Shown here one piece after another: positions 10,261 to 23,940 of a DNA stretch of 64,000 nucleotides. Source of the DNA: Daucus carota subsp. sativus (taxonomy: Eukaryota > Streptophyta > Magnoliopsida > Apiales > Apiaceae); contig NC_030383.2 in assembly GCF_001625215.2 (NCBI RefSeq), forward strand, positions 14,520,779-14,584,778, given 5' to 3'. Both the position numbers and the translations under genes were made by a program. The notes under the pieces are model-generated. The model saw only the letters and a list, made by a program, of their open reading frames with translations, did not search any database and was not told where the DNA came from. Each line of letters begins with the position of its first letter. The first letter of the stretch is position 1.

Positions 10261-11887
10261 ATGGCTATCTTGGTCGACAACACTGTATGTTTTCTCTTCT
10301 TCCCCTCATTATTTTACATAGATATAATCAAGATTCTTGTATATATGTTCAAGATTATGTTTGGGCTTTCTTGATTGTGTTATTTTGTGGTTATTTCAAT
10401 CTTTTTAATTAAATATTTTATTGTTTTGAATATATAATTTTACTGTTGTGTGAATTGTGTATTTTGAAGCTTGATCATTCTCGGAACAAGGAGAGTGGTG
10501 ATATGGCTCTGGTTGAGACTGCTCAAGAAATGTCTGCTGATCCTTTCGCTAGGAGGTGTGTGTATATGTGTGTGTTTTGCTAATTTTTTTGCTTTTTTTA
10601 GTAAGATAAATTGATAGTAATGTTTAAATGGTTTTTATTGATGTGTGTTTGGTTAAATGCTTTCTGTTTTGCTAGTTACCAACTAGATGCACTGGAAATG
10701 GCAATGAAGCAAAATACCATAGTTTTTCTGGAAACCGGTTCCGGGAAAACCCTCATTGCTATTATGCTTCTGCGCAGCTATGCTCACCTTTTGCGGAAAC
10801 CCTCGACTTCCCTTGCTGTTTTTTTGGTCCCCACTGTGGTTCTGGTTTCCCAAGTATGTCAGGATTGTGGATTTGTGATTTGTTACAATTTGATTATGTT
10901 GGATTTCATTCGTGTTTTTGTTATATATTGAATAGCAAGCTGAGGTTGTGCAAATGCACACGGACTTAAAAGTGGGAAAGTATTGGGGAGAAATGGGAGT
11001 GGATTTTTGGAATGCTGCCGATTGGAAGAAGCAGCAGGATGACTTTGAGGTCAGTATAATTTTTGATTAGTTACTCTTCATTTTGAAAAAAAGAAGGATC
11101 AATGTGTTTGTCTTTGTTTTGATCATTTTTTTTATTTAGTAGCTGTTACATCATATTTTGTTTGAATCATTACAATGAACAACAATTTCTTTTTGTCTTT
11201 TCTGTTTGCTAATGATGTAAGCAGCTGAAAATAGATCAGATATCAAGGGAAAGTAAAATTTACTAGTTAAGAAAGATGAGTAAAATAAATTCAATTTGGA
11301 ATTGAGTAATCTTCTGTCCTTCTACTCCTACATATCCTGTCTACCTATCTCTTAATCACGTGTCTATGCTAAAACTCATAAAGCAGCTCTTCTTTCCAAT
11401 ATACTGAAATTTGGTTAGGTGTTCAATTTTGTGGCCTGCATAAGATTTACCAACTCCTTTTTTGTCATTCAGGTGCTTGTGATGACCCCACAAATATTGC
11501 TTAATGCCTTGAGGCACAGTTTTATAAAGCTTGAGACAATACGCATCCTAATATTTGATGAATGCCATCATGCTAGAGGCAGACACCCCTACGCTTGCAT
11601 TATGATGGTAAGTTAATCCATGCAGTTCTATCTTACTAAATTTGCAGTAACATGTTATAGATTGAATTTGCAGTAACATGTTATAGACTTGACTGAGTTC
11701 TATTAAGTTCTATCGAATTTAATATTTAAAATGACTTGGTATCATGGATGTCACGTCGATAAGTCGAAGCGAGTCGATGGACCTCCGGTTAGTCGGCTAT
11801 TCGATAAGTCGTAGACTAGTTGATAAAAAGTAAATAAATCTAATATATATCTATATCTGTATCTGTATCTATATCTATATCTATATC

Positions 11888-11920
<33 letters not shown>

Positions 11921-14900
11921 CTAATTATACATTATGTAATTTAGGTTTTAAGTTCTAAGTTCTAGCAATTAACATAATTATCACTGTGATGTACTAATTT
12001 GACCTAATTTGTAATGACAATTGTGGTAATGGTAGTGCTGTGCAAGAAACAAGGTTAAAATAGGGATTGCAGTGCAGTACATAGACATAACATAACATTT
12101 AAGACTTAGCAGATCCAGTAGATTCAAACAAAATCCTGGAATGGAAATAATGAGAACAGGGCAGATTGCAAATAACTTGGTTAAAACACTAGACTTCAGA
12201 AATCATCATAGAGATCCAAGATTTTATCTTGCGCGAGTGCTTCGTCATTTCTCTGACTAATACTGTTTGGTGATATATGTCCACAATCATCATCAATGTT
12301 TTCATCATCATTTAATATAATTGGTACACTTTCTTCCGTCATTTCAATTTCGGACGAGGCATCAACTTGTGAAGAAGAGGCAGTACTCAGTAGCCCTCCT
12401 TTGACTACGACGACCTTCAAGGTCCATACAATTGCTATGCAAGGATTCCAGTAAAGCGTAGGGATTCTACAAGACAATAAACCTCCAGCAGCCTTAAAAT
12501 TGGCACCATTGTCTGTCACATCTTAAAAATAATACGAGCATATTAATATTAATAGTACAAGCCTACAAGTAGATTAATATTAACAACCCACATTGTATTT
12601 TTAACAAATTGTAAAAAAAGGCTACCTGAATAACATTTTCCCTTCCAATTAAATGTATCTGCTCCTCAAAAAGATCAGCTAGCATTCTCGCATCTTGAAA
12701 TTTACTTGAAACATCGACTGAACTCAGCAAAAAAGTCCCTTCCGGACAGTTAACAAGGAAGTTTATTACGTGCCTGCCCCGCTTATCAGCCCATCCATTT
12801 GACATAAGTGTGCAACTGTATTGTTCTCCTGCTTTCTTTCAATTTATCTGTCTCTTTTTTTGCTTTTTCTTGCAACGGTACTCTTAGCTCATTTAAACCC
12901 AGTCCAAACTGTCCAATAAACTCCACCATTATTTCATAACCCCTGGAATGTGCAGCATTAAATGGTATCCCATTCTCATAAAAGAAGTGTGCTATGTGCC
13001 TTTTCACCCTTCTTCTTCTGCTCTTCTTTCGCTCTTTGTGCAACTTTCAAGGTCAAGGCTACTTTGAGATGGAACTTTGTTGTGCCTCTCTTCAGTCACT
13101 TCTTTGGGATTCACGTGTACAATTGAATATACATGCATACATGTATATAAAATTGTATATATGCATACATATTTAATCATATATGCATGTAGGTATAATT
13201 GTATATACACAGTATATACATACAGATATAGAGAATATAGATATGGAGAATGTAGATGTTAAAGAAGAGAAGAAGAATGAAAGGAAAATATCTCTTACCC
13301 GTTAAAGCAGAAGCAGTAGTTTGTCATTGATTGTACGTTAAAAAAGCAGTAGATTGTCGTGGAATCGAGAGTGGAGGCAGTGGTGTTTAGGATTATTTAT
13401 TTTATTTTTAATTAAACATTGAACGGGTTTTGACCAGGGTTTGGACCGGGTTATAACCAGTCAGTGACCCGGACGACTTAGCAACACGACTAGTCGACTG
13501 ATTAGTCGACCAGTCGATCGAAATTTCACATTAAGCTAGTCGACATATTGAGTTGACATCTCTTTACCACTTCATCGACTAGTCGCGACTAGTCGAGCGA
13601 CATGACAACCATGCTTGTTATGGACCATTTGACTGACTTCTTTATATCAGAAGTAGATTTTCAAATTAATGGTCACCTATGCAACCTGGCTCCCACGCCC
13701 GCTGTATATACCTATAAGTTATGCCAATATCGACTCCTCAATTACTTGAGAATCCACTTGAACATTATCATCTGGTCCACATAACCTAGACTTACCTACT
13801 TATATTTGCTGGAATTGTGTGTATTTAACTTTAATGGTGCTAGAGTTGACCTAAACTTGTTTAAGTGAATATTTTTTTTTACGTAAAACACTCTTATTAT
13901 TTAATAGGATATCACCTTAGAAATTTTAATTTGAAGATGGAAGATAACCATTGTGACTAGCCTTGTCCTAGTTTAACATATCAATTACAACATTTTATTT
14001 GATAAAACTTTAAGCTGAAACCTTATAACCAAATCTGAATTTGTAAAGCACTTTCTGGATTGTTCATGGAGGTTATGAATCTTAACATATTATGAACCTG
14101 TCTACATTATTAGAAATGTAAGACAGTTAATTTCTTACTCTGCCAGGTTCATACATTTTATTGTAGTGTCCGTATTGGTGTCCCCTTCTCCAAATTTTCA
14201 GGGCAATAATACGTTGATTATTGTTTAATATTTAAACCAAGTGCCATTGTTTTCTTTTTCCTAAACACGTAAAGAGGATATAATTGAGTTGCAGTATCTT
14301 TCTAGAGATGACTAACTGAATTTGTCTTGAAAATGTAATGAATGGGCCCATAAATTAGTACTATTCTGGAACTTGTAATTCATGCACAACAGTATGCCCT
14401 CAAAAGAGTAAGCAAATGGATAAGAGGTACACAGTGGCTACAGCCTAGAAGATCATTGTTGATCCTGCCATTGTCTAGAAATCCTCTTTATGTTGTTTGA
14501 TATGTATATCTGAATTGCATGTCATTGTATCTACCTTTAATTTTTTAATATCACCACAGGAATTTTATCACCGTCAACTGGAATCTAATAACTTGCAGCT
14601 TCCTAGGATATTAGGGATGACCGCTTCCCTTATCAACACTAAAGGTACCCAAGCATTGCCTTCTATACTATATATATTTTGTTACTCTTAATGACAGCTT
14701 CATTACATGTCCTTGAGCCTGGACATCTCCAGAGGATAAAATACTTGATCTTTATGTTTATTTTTAATTTAACTTCTTTTTTTTTTCTTCTTCTAAATTA
14801 TAGCTTCAAGTGACGAAGAAGGTTACTGGAAGCAAATCTGTGAACTTGAGAATATAATGAATTCAAAGGTAGAGATATTTATTGTTCCCTTTTCTTTTTT

Positions 14901-17900
14901 CTATTCTTGTTGTTTTGTGGTTGTAAAGTCTATCCATCTGTTTTTTGAGTGTGCGCGTGTGTGTTTTTTGGGACCTTAATGAATCATGAGTAGCTATTGC
15001 ATATAAATACTAATGCAGAAAGCATCATTTACTTGACTTTTTTGTTATAGTCATTTGAAGACAAATGTTCAAGTCTTTGTTTTCTATAGCGTAGCTTGTC
15101 TAAGATTTTATCATTTTACACAGATGAACACATATTTTGTTTTTCTTGGGAACAAGTTGGTAATTATATCACATACCTGCTACGTGAAAAAAGTAACTCA
15201 TGTTCTTAATTTATAACTTACTAGTTTTCTGAATGCAATTACGCATCGAGCCGGTGACTTAAATTTGTTTCCCTTCTGGCTTCTGGTATAGGTATTCACC
15301 TGCAGTAGCGAGTCTGTGATAACAGATTATGTTGCAATGTCAACTCCGAAGCTCAAGAGTTATAGACATGTGGATATTCCATACTCGCTATTCGAAGATA
15401 TAGCTAGGGAGTTAAAGACTTTAAAAAAAAAGGTACTTATTGTTGTAACACTATTAACAATTGATAATAATCACTCTGTACTCGTTACAATACTGTTAAC
15501 AATATTCTGTACTTGTTATAATACTATTAATAGTCTGTACTCATTATGATATTCCACAACGAGTACGGAATATTATTAATAGTAGATATTGTACTTGTTA
15601 AGTTGTTATAATACTGTTTACTATTATTATCTTCGCTTTATGAGATTTGACTTGCAATATATTTTCTACCAGTTTGAATGTGATATCGAAAAAGCGAACG
15701 TCGAGGAGTCCCAAAAGGAAAATACGAGGCAGAGATTGTCTAAACTATGTTCAACCTTTTTCTTTTGCTTGACTGAACTTGGACTTTGGTTGGCCATAAA
15801 GGTATTTTGCTGCACATTTGGATTTTTAAATTGTTGTGTAAGATGTACTAAGCATCAAGTTTGTCATTATACTAGGCGGCAGATTCTTTATCATCGCAAG
15901 AAAGCGAGATGTTTATATGGGATAAACTGGATAAGTCCGGGGAGAGGATTATTACAGAATTCAGCTTGGATGTTTTCAAACTTCTCTCTGGTTATATGCC
16001 TTCAGGTATGCTTCCGTCTAGTGCAAGAGATAAGCTACTGGAAGTTTCTAGACTATATTTATGCCCGGTCCTGGTTGCTACTAATTTTCCCTACATTTTA
16101 TATTCCTTAGATCCTGACTGGTCCATAAGGGATGATATGGAAGCCAACGTGTTGAATGGTTATCTATCAACGAAAGTTATCTGTCTCTTTGAATCTCTTC
16201 TTGAACGCAGGTTAATCTGAAACACTTACTAATCCTTGTTTAATACATATAATTTTTTTCATTAGAATTCAATTTCTTATTCAGTTACGGTTGTAACTAA
16301 AATAATACCTCTTTATTAACAGTAATCGAAAAACGTTAAATTCAAAAATGGTGTTCCCTGAGTATAAATATTGTGGTGTATTATGATACTATGCTGTAAG
16401 CTGACACAAGTTACCATCATCTTTTTGTGCACATGATAGTATATTAATGTCAGGATAAGTATAATATCGCGGTGGAATATCATTAGTCTTGGAGGAAGAA
16501 GATGCTTATTAAATGGTAGTTTCTTTTGGTAGTTTCCTGAACACATGTCAGGAACTCAAGTTCGTGAGAATGTGCTTTTGTAAACTTTTGGTATTAATAA
16601 TTATTTGAGAAGTAAAAACCGCAAGACAGAATCAGTTATATATAGAGAGAGAATTGGTGGAAATCATTATATTTCTTATATTCAAGATAATTAGAAATAC
16701 GAATGGTAGATTTATTTATATAATCCTATAGAGTGGTTGCTACATCGAGGAAAAGACACAAATTGCAAAACTTACTACTGCCGAAATGATTTTTTAATTC
16801 TTTTTTTAAAACAAACTTGTTTGGTTTCTAAAACGTCTTATGTTGATCAAAAGAAAGTTGTGTCAAAGGGCTGAGTTTCTAGTGGAATCTGGATCGAGTT
16901 TTTGTATAAGTACATTCAATCTGTTACTCCCTCTGTCCCAACCATTTCTTCACACTTTCCTTTTGGGGATGTCCCTTCTGATTCATTACATTTCAAAACT
17001 TACTAAAAATACTAAAATTTTATAATATTAAAATCAACTACATCCACTACTTTCCTCAACTATACTACCTTAATAAACTGTCCCGTCACTCTACCCACTT
17101 TTCTTTCTCTTTCTCACTACTTCATATACTTTTCTTAATCTTCGTGCCCAACCCATTTGTAAACAAATGGGAGGGATGGAGGGAGTATACTTTATCATGC
17201 ACGACAGTTTTACTTAGTATCGTTTCTGCATGTTTATTCACACAGGGGCTTAGAAGACTTGAGATGTATAGTCTTTGTACAGAGGGTTATAACGGCGAAT
17301 GTACTTTGTCGCCTTTTGAATGTTTTGCTTCCTAGCCTTAGTGGATGGAAAACAGAATATATGGCAGGCAGCAATACTCGTCTTCAGTTACAGAGTAGGA
17401 AGGCCCAAAATAAAATTGTTGAAGAATTTCGCAAGGGCACGGTATTAATATGTGCTATGTATCTGTAGATATCCCACTTTTGGAAGAGCAATATATTTTT
17501 TAACAAATTGCATACTGTTCTATAACAATATGTGCAGGTTAACATCATTGTTGCAACATCAATTCTTGAAGAAGGGCTGGATGTTCAGAGCTGCAATCTG
17601 GTTGTACGGTTTGACCCATCAGCTACAGTCTGCAGTTTTATTCAGTCACGAGGTCGGGCTAGAATGCAGAACTCAGAGTTTTTACTATTGGTGGAAAGGT
17701 GAGTCGTAATTTGTTTCCATATCATTAATCATTATCATCTATAATATCGTTACATGCAAGGTGACGAGTTTCTGAACTTTGTCGTACAAAGTTTGTGGTT
17801 GCTCTGAATATTATTCTCTTTTTGTGACAAATGTAGTGGAGACAATTCTTCTTTTACTCGAGTAGACAGCTACCTTGCTAGTGGACAAGTAATGAGGCAG

Positions 17901-20900
17901 GAATCCTTGCGCCATGCTGCAGTGCCTTGTCAACCACTTGATACTGAAATTTACAATGAAGTGTTCTACCGGGTTGACTCCACAGGAGCTATTGTAACAC
18001 TTAGTTCCAGTGTGTCCCTGATTTACTTCTATTGCTCTCGGCTACCTTCTGACGGGTTTGTCTTGATTAGCTAATTTGTATTTACTTGTACCTGTATTTC
18101 TTTTCCCACATTTTCTTTTCTATGCAGATACTTTAAACCCTTTCCAAGATGTAATATTGACAAGGAGTTGGGGAAATGCACCTTATATTTCCCTAAAAGT
18201 TGCCCATTACCCAGTGTTACTGTTATTGGACATGTCAAAACACTGAAACAACTTGCATGCCTAGAAGCATGCAAAACGTTGCATATAATGGGAGCACTAT
18301 CGGACAATCTTGTACCAGATTTGGTGGAAGAAAAAGATGAAGAAATGGGTAATCAAAATCAAATTTGTAGTTTAATCGGAATTGTGTCTACATTTGTGTA
18401 TCTCTGTGAAATCTTATTCTGTTATTAATGGTCCAATATCAAATTGTGCAGGTCATCTGGAATATGTCGATGAACATGATACTTATGTTCCATCGGAACT
18501 TGTGGGTCAAGGTTTACCCAATGGTGCAAAAACATATTATTGCTATGTGCTACAGTTGGAGAGAAGTTTTAGCTATGATGTTACAATGGATCATATAATA
18601 CTTGCTGCTAGTAATGAGCTTAATTTTGATGAAGACAACATTACATTTGATTTGGAGGTTGATAGGGGCAGTTTAACAGTTCACATCAAATATGTTGGAA
18701 CTATAAGTCTCACTTCTAAAGAGGTAATAATTCTTATTATATCTGTTTGACTACTCATAATAAAAAAACATGGCATTTTTTTGTTGATCCTCAACATTCT
18801 GTTGCTAGGTTCTCAAGTGTCAGCAGTTTCAAGTAACAATTTTCAGGGTTCTCTGCAATAACAATTATAGCAAGTTGCATGAGATCCTTGATGTTTTTCA
18901 CCCGTGGAACGATCTTACTGTATATGACTATCTTCTCCTCCCAACTACTGGCTCACTGCAGTCACTGCGTATTGACTGGAAATGTGTCTATTCTTATCAT
19001 CTGTATAAAAGTGAAAATATCTGCCATGCTCACTCAAGTTGCCCCTTACCTAAAGACCAATATAATATTGTGCACACAAGGAATGGTCTGGTCTGCAGGT
19101 GTATTCTAGAAAATTCTTTGGTTTACACACCTCACAACGGTTATATATACTGCATTTTGGGCACATTAGATGGTTTGAATGGAAGTTCAGTGTTGAATTA
19201 TAAAGACGGAGAATCAATAACTTACAAAAACTACTATGAAAAAAGGTAGGTCAAGTCTTTGTGTATCAACCTATTATTTGAGGCTTGACACCAGTATATG
19301 GTAATCATTCCTTTTGTCATGTAAATAACAGGCATGGCATTGAATTGCAATTTGAGCGAGAACATTTTCTCAAAGGAAGACATATTTTTTCGGTACAGAA
19401 TCACCTTCATAAGTATAAAAAGCAAAAGGAGCAAGGTCCACTTCTTTCTTGTGCAAATTTATATTACTAAATTTTTTTGGGCGCAATGTTAACTGATAAT
19501 TGTATGTGAAGATCCTCAGACAGTGTTAAATGAAGCCGGATTTGAGGCTTAATCTTTGCATGTTCATATATCAATTTCTAATCTTTTACACAGCTTTAGT
19601 TGCGACTGATAGCATAATCATGAAGCATGCATTGTCTTATCTCTCTATTCCATTATATTTATACTCAGCAACTCTAGGCCTTTTTCGGGATTTCCAGTTA
19701 CAAATTTATAATGATTAATACCTTTATTTTATTTTTCTGTTCTCCCCCATCCTTTTCTTTATATGCATGTTAGTAAATCTATGGGAAAAAAGCAGTAATA
19801 AGTAAATCAGAAAAATTTACAGAAACATAAAACACTCTGACATTGTCATAAAAGTTAATACACATATCTTAGTGATGCTTCTGACAAATCAAACACTAGT
19901 AGTTCTAATGATTTGAAATTGCATGAAAGTATATTATATTGAATTACTGAAACATATGATATTCGAGTCGACATCCTCCATGATACTTTCTCCTGCTGAC
20001 TGATTTTTTCTTACAACTGTAGAACAAAGCAATGCATACGTGGAATTGCCTCCTGAACTTTGTTCCATTATAATGTCACCTATTTCTGTCAGCACCTTCT
20101 ATACGTTTTCATTTGCCTCAGCAATCATGCATCGAATAGAATCTTTGCTCATTGCTAGCAGCTTAAAAAAGATGCATGCCGATTACTGTAACCAAAATGC
20201 TATTGCTACAACTAAGGTTCCAACCATCAAGGTAACTCTAATGTCATCTCATTACTCGAAATTTAGCAGTTAATTTTGGTAAAAGTATATAAGTTCATTT
20301 AGTGTTTTGCGCTTCTTGTTAAATTAATTAAAGATAAAGTCTTCATATCTTTGTTTGTTTTGGGGGCCTGCTTTATGAATATATATGTTAATTAATGTGC
20401 AGCAAAGTCATTTGTGTCCGGATCTATGTGGATTATGATAAACAGAAAATTCACGAGCCTGTGATTCTCAAGTTGATATAGTGCCCAAGTGATATGTATG
20501 TTGCAGATTAGTTTCAAAGATATTGTATGCGGACTTGTTAGATACCTATAGCCAAATAAGCAACAAAGTGGAGGCTAGTATGTTATCATTGGTTCCCAAA
20601 ATTAAGTTTAGCAGACTTGACTACTCCATTAAATGTATAGATGTGTGAATGTCATTCCTGTTTTCATGGGTTTTGTTGTTGAAGCCTAGTTATGTGCTGA
20701 ACTTTATAGTGAAAGGTGAGATTGTCATCATATGAGTACCAATAATATGTGGTGTAAACTGTCAGCAGCTCCGCATTGTAAGATAGGATTACAATGAATT
20801 TTCAAAGTAGAATGGCAAAATGTCCAGTTTGTCTCTTTTTATATGAGCATGACCTACTATGAAGAAGAAACTTTTCATTACTAGCTTAAATATATCTAAA

Positions 20901-23900
20901 TCATAACTTTTTTACTCTTGGTGTCAGGTATTGGAAGCTATTACTACTAAAAAATGCCAAGAGAATTTTGATTTGGAGTCACTGGAGGCTCTTGGAGATT
21001 CATTTCTTAAATACGCTGCATGTCAGCAGGTGTTTAAAATGCACCAAGATAAACATGAAGGTGTTCTCAGTATAAAAAAAGATAGAATTATATCCAATGC
21101 TAACCTATGCAAGCTCGGGTGCAGCCGTAAACTCCCGGTATACTTCTTAAACCCTGAAAGCTAAACATAGAACAAAATGCTGTTTCTGTTTTGGAAGATA
21201 TAGCATATTATTATCTGAGACATCTTTACAGAAAATATTAACCGGCAGAGTGCAGGGTACTGTTAGTCTCTTAACCAGTAAAAAGATATACTGCATGTTT
21301 TAAATTTTGTGATCTGGAAAACTGTGGCGTGAACATCTTTTCAGTGTCTGTCTATCATCTATATTTGAACTTTATAAGCAAAACTGTTTCTTGAACATCT
21401 TGTCACTGTCTGTCCATCATATGAACTGAATAGAACCACATAAGCGTACACTTGCACAGGCTTGCATGCCTGCACTTGTGGTTTATCTGATGCTTAATAA
21501 TTGTTCTTGAATAAATCTGAAGCACAACAGAAGTTATGGTTCACCACAAAATTAAGTGCTCCTTGTTTGTTTTCCTTTTGTTAGTTTTTTGATAGAATTT
21601 AAAATTTGACATCCATCAGAGGCCCTCCTATGCTTCCATAGTTTGCAGCTCCCTCTTGGTAGAATCCCTGTAGTTGTGCCCCTTACTTTCCTTAGTCTGG
21701 ATGGTACAAGTTGACTGGTATCTGTGATTATGATGAGCTGTCCTGTTTCTTTTTGCCACGGGAGTTGTCTCTGTTTTATTGATAAATAATAGTACTGCAT
21801 TACTTCTATATGTAATCCTACTTTCTCAAACAATAATATTTTACAATCGTTTAATCTGTACCAAGTAACTTATTTTTTAATGTATCAGGGTTTAATACGT
21901 AATGAACCATTTGATCCCAAAATGTGGATCATTCCTGGCGAACAAATGGAGGCTTTTTATGAAGTTCAACTATCTAATGCAACCAAAGTATTTACTAAAG
22001 GAGTACGGAAAATAAAAAGTAAAGTTGTAGCTGACGTGGTTGAGGCATTGATTGGTGTATTCCTCAGCAGTGGCGGTGAAATTGCGGCGTTGTCATTCAT
22101 GAATTGGCTTGGTATTGAGGTCAATTTTTTCAATATACCATACAAGAGGAGCTTTTCAGCACATCCAGAGGACCTTCTTAACATTAGCTATCTCGAGTCT
22201 ATACTTAATTACTCATTTAGTGATGCTTCACTACTTGTTGAAGCATTAACACATGGTTCTTTCATGCTACCCCAAGTTCCCCAGTGTTATCAGGTACCAA
22301 TTGTTTTTATCATTTTGTTCATGTAATCATGTTTTCAGTTTAAACATGTTTCACTGTAGATTGAATAGGGATCGAGGTACATGTATATGTTTTTGACTTG
22401 GTTCATGTATTCATAAATTCCTATAACTCCATGCCCACTGGTTCTGGTCTGTATAGCCGATCTCTAAGTACATGATACAATGATGAAGAATCAAAACTTT
22501 TGTTAAAAACGAGGATCAAAGCTATTAAGATGGATGAATATATTCAGTATGCCTTCTTTGGTGTTGATTTGTTCATCTTTGGATCCACTATGTCGGACTT
22601 GTATGATGTCAGTCCTTTGTGTTATTTGTTTGGCGGAAAAGGGAAAATCATTTTTTTACAGCTACTTCCAGTTTCAAGTATGTGTGTCTGTGTGTGTGTG
22701 TTGTTGAATGAAGTGAACCTTCTATGTGAGATGGAATGTATCTTTCAGATAAAAATTGTTATAGTGTATTTAGCAAAAATAAAAGAAAATTTATACTGCA
22801 ACTAAAACCGTTACTTACATTTTAGCAAGTGCACTCTTATTTTGAATTTGATGATTATATGTATCTTGCATCCACAGCGTCTTGAGTTTCTTGGAGATTC
22901 TGTACTGGATCATCTCATAACCTTGCATCTGTACAATAGATATCCCGGAATGTCTCCTGGATTGCTAACTGATCTGAGGTCAGCTTCTGTAAACAATGAT
23001 TGTTATTCTTTATCTGCGGTTAAGGTTGGATTGCAGAAACACATTCTCCATGCCTCACAAAAGCTTCACCGACAAATAGAGTCCTCTGTTCAGAATTTGG
23101 ATCCATCATTAATGGGATCAACGTTTGGATGGGAGTCAGAAAACTCACTTCCCAAGGTTAGTGTCCCAAGCTTGACACGATTATTGTATCTCGTTTTTTA
23201 GTTCCCTCTGCAACATGATTTGTGTTGTTAGATGTGTTATCTGGTGTTCCTTTATCTATGATTTTAATTGGCGTTCCCTCAGCAGTGAAGTTTAAGAACC
23301 TAACTGTCGCTCTGGTAGATTGATGACACAATAAGAGGTGTCCATTTATGATGTGATGGCATAAAAACTGAAAATAAGATATTCTTTATATAAGTATTTG
23401 TTGATTACATTGGACTTCTTTTTTGTCATGTAAATAATTTTTACAAATAAATATTCTATTTTTGCACTTGAGAATCCAAACAGTGGAGAGTGATTTTGGC
23501 ATTCTTTTGATCTTGTTGTGCATGTGGTACAGGTTCTAGGAGATGTAATAGAATCTCTAGCAGGAGCAATTTTTGTTGACTCTGGTTACAGAAAGGATGT
23601 TGTGTTCGAGAGCATACGTCCGCTTTTGGAACCCTTGGTTTCTCCTGAGACACTCAAGCTTCAGCCAGTGAGAGAATTGCATCAGTTGTGCCAGAAGGAG
23701 AACTATGTGTTAAAAAAGCCTGTTGTGTCATGTGAAAATGGTTTGGCAGCCGTTACAGTTGAGGTTGAGGCCAGCGGCGTTGTATATAAAGAGTCATGCA
23801 ATGCTCCTAATAAGGCCGAAGCCAAGAAACTTGCTTCAAAAGCTGTATTGAAGTTGTTGAAAGAGGGCATGTACACCAAACCTCACCCTTCTCCTTTCCT

Positions 23901-23940
23901 TTCATCTCCGGAGAGTAAAAAGAGAAAGGAAGACAAGTGA
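10261..23940 (+). CDS. DCL2: Dicer-like 2 endoribonuclease, tandem copy A
   Basis: It cleaves long dsRNA into siRNAs, 22 nt in the plant DCL2 family, in antiviral and secondary silencing. I assign 23 coding exons: 10261-10284, 10470-10555, 10676-10853, 10936-11049, 11473-11607, 14560-14644, 14804-14868, 15292-15432, 15673-15801, 15876-16005, 16111-16210, 17246-17441, 17538-17698, 17837-18055, 18128-18348, 18452-18723, 18809-19245, 19332-19435, 20023-20231, 20928-21137, 21889-22293, 22878-23156, 23533-23940. Phases agree throughout: 4308 nt, 1435 aa, near the family's usual 1.4 kb of residues. Domains: DExH helicase (GSGKT 58-62, DECH 163-166, TAS 200-202), helicase C (about 396-535, QSRGRAR), Dicer-dimerisation/DUF283 (about 555-655), PAZ (about 780-930), RNase IIIa (E1022, D1026, D1121, E1124), RNase IIIb (E1210, D1214, D1304, E1307), dsRBD (about 1345-1412) and a basic tail. 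All catalytic acids are present. Odd points: a hAT in intron 5, a stop-free intron 10 and a weak donor after exon 18. Confidence 0.95.
11842..11920. repeat. compound microsatellite (TATATC)n-(GT)n
   Basis: Runs of atatct/gtatct units followed by an alternating GT tract lie inside the hAT element in DCL2 copy A intron 5. Confidence 0.85.
12196..13043 (-). pseudogene. DUF659-type hAT transposase fragments
   Basis: Three overlapping minus-strand frames follow one another in the order of a DUF659 transposase. 13043-12786 has [14 protein letters not shown] and an [12 protein letters not shown] stretch. 12805-12563 has [15 protein letters not shown] and [12 protein letters not shown]. 12519-12196 has [15 protein letters not shown] and [11 protein letters not shown]. 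Frameshifts separate them, and the C-terminal dimerisation region is absent. The intervening 12520-12562 could be a small intron or eroded sequence. This is a dead transposase, antisense to DCL2 copy A. Confidence 0.8.
16927..17185. mobile_element. Stowaway-like MITE in intron 11 of DCL2 copy A
   Basis: The termini are CTCCCTCTGTCCCAACCATT and, reverse complemented on the right, CTCCCTCCATCCCTCCCATT. TA dinucleotides sit immediately outside both ends (16925-16926 and 17186-17187). The 259-bp AT-rich non-coding body fits a Tc1/mariner-derived Stowaway MITE. Confidence 0.8.

Larger units (their letters stand above)
11743..13613 (-). mobile_element. hAT-family DNA transposon remnant inside intron 5 of DCL2 copy A
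   Basis: The flanks carry near-identical 8-bp duplications CTTGGTAT (11735-11742) and CTTGTTAT (13614-13621). The terminal inverted repeats are CATGGATGTCACGTCG and CATGGTTGTCATGTCG. The subterminal regions repeat AGTCGA/TCGACTAG words. At 1871 bp it is too short for an autonomous hAT with a full transposase. It carries a decayed transposase on the minus strand and a microsatellite at about 11842-11920. Copy B has no such insertion at the equivalent intron. Confidence 0.88.

Noticed and set aside
12196..13043. A separate functional gene in the DCL2 intron
   Set aside because: It is a frameshifted DUF659 transposase inside a TSD-bounded hAT element.
15589..15672. Plus-strand frame ahead of DCL2 exon 9
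   Set aside because: It is intron 8 sequence; the exon begins after the ctaccag acceptor at 15672.
16006..16110. Open reading through this stretch, which could be called coding exon
   Set aside because: It has a GT start and AG end, sits at the same place and has the same length as intron 10 of copy B, which contains a stop. It is treated as an intron and reported only as a possible retained one.
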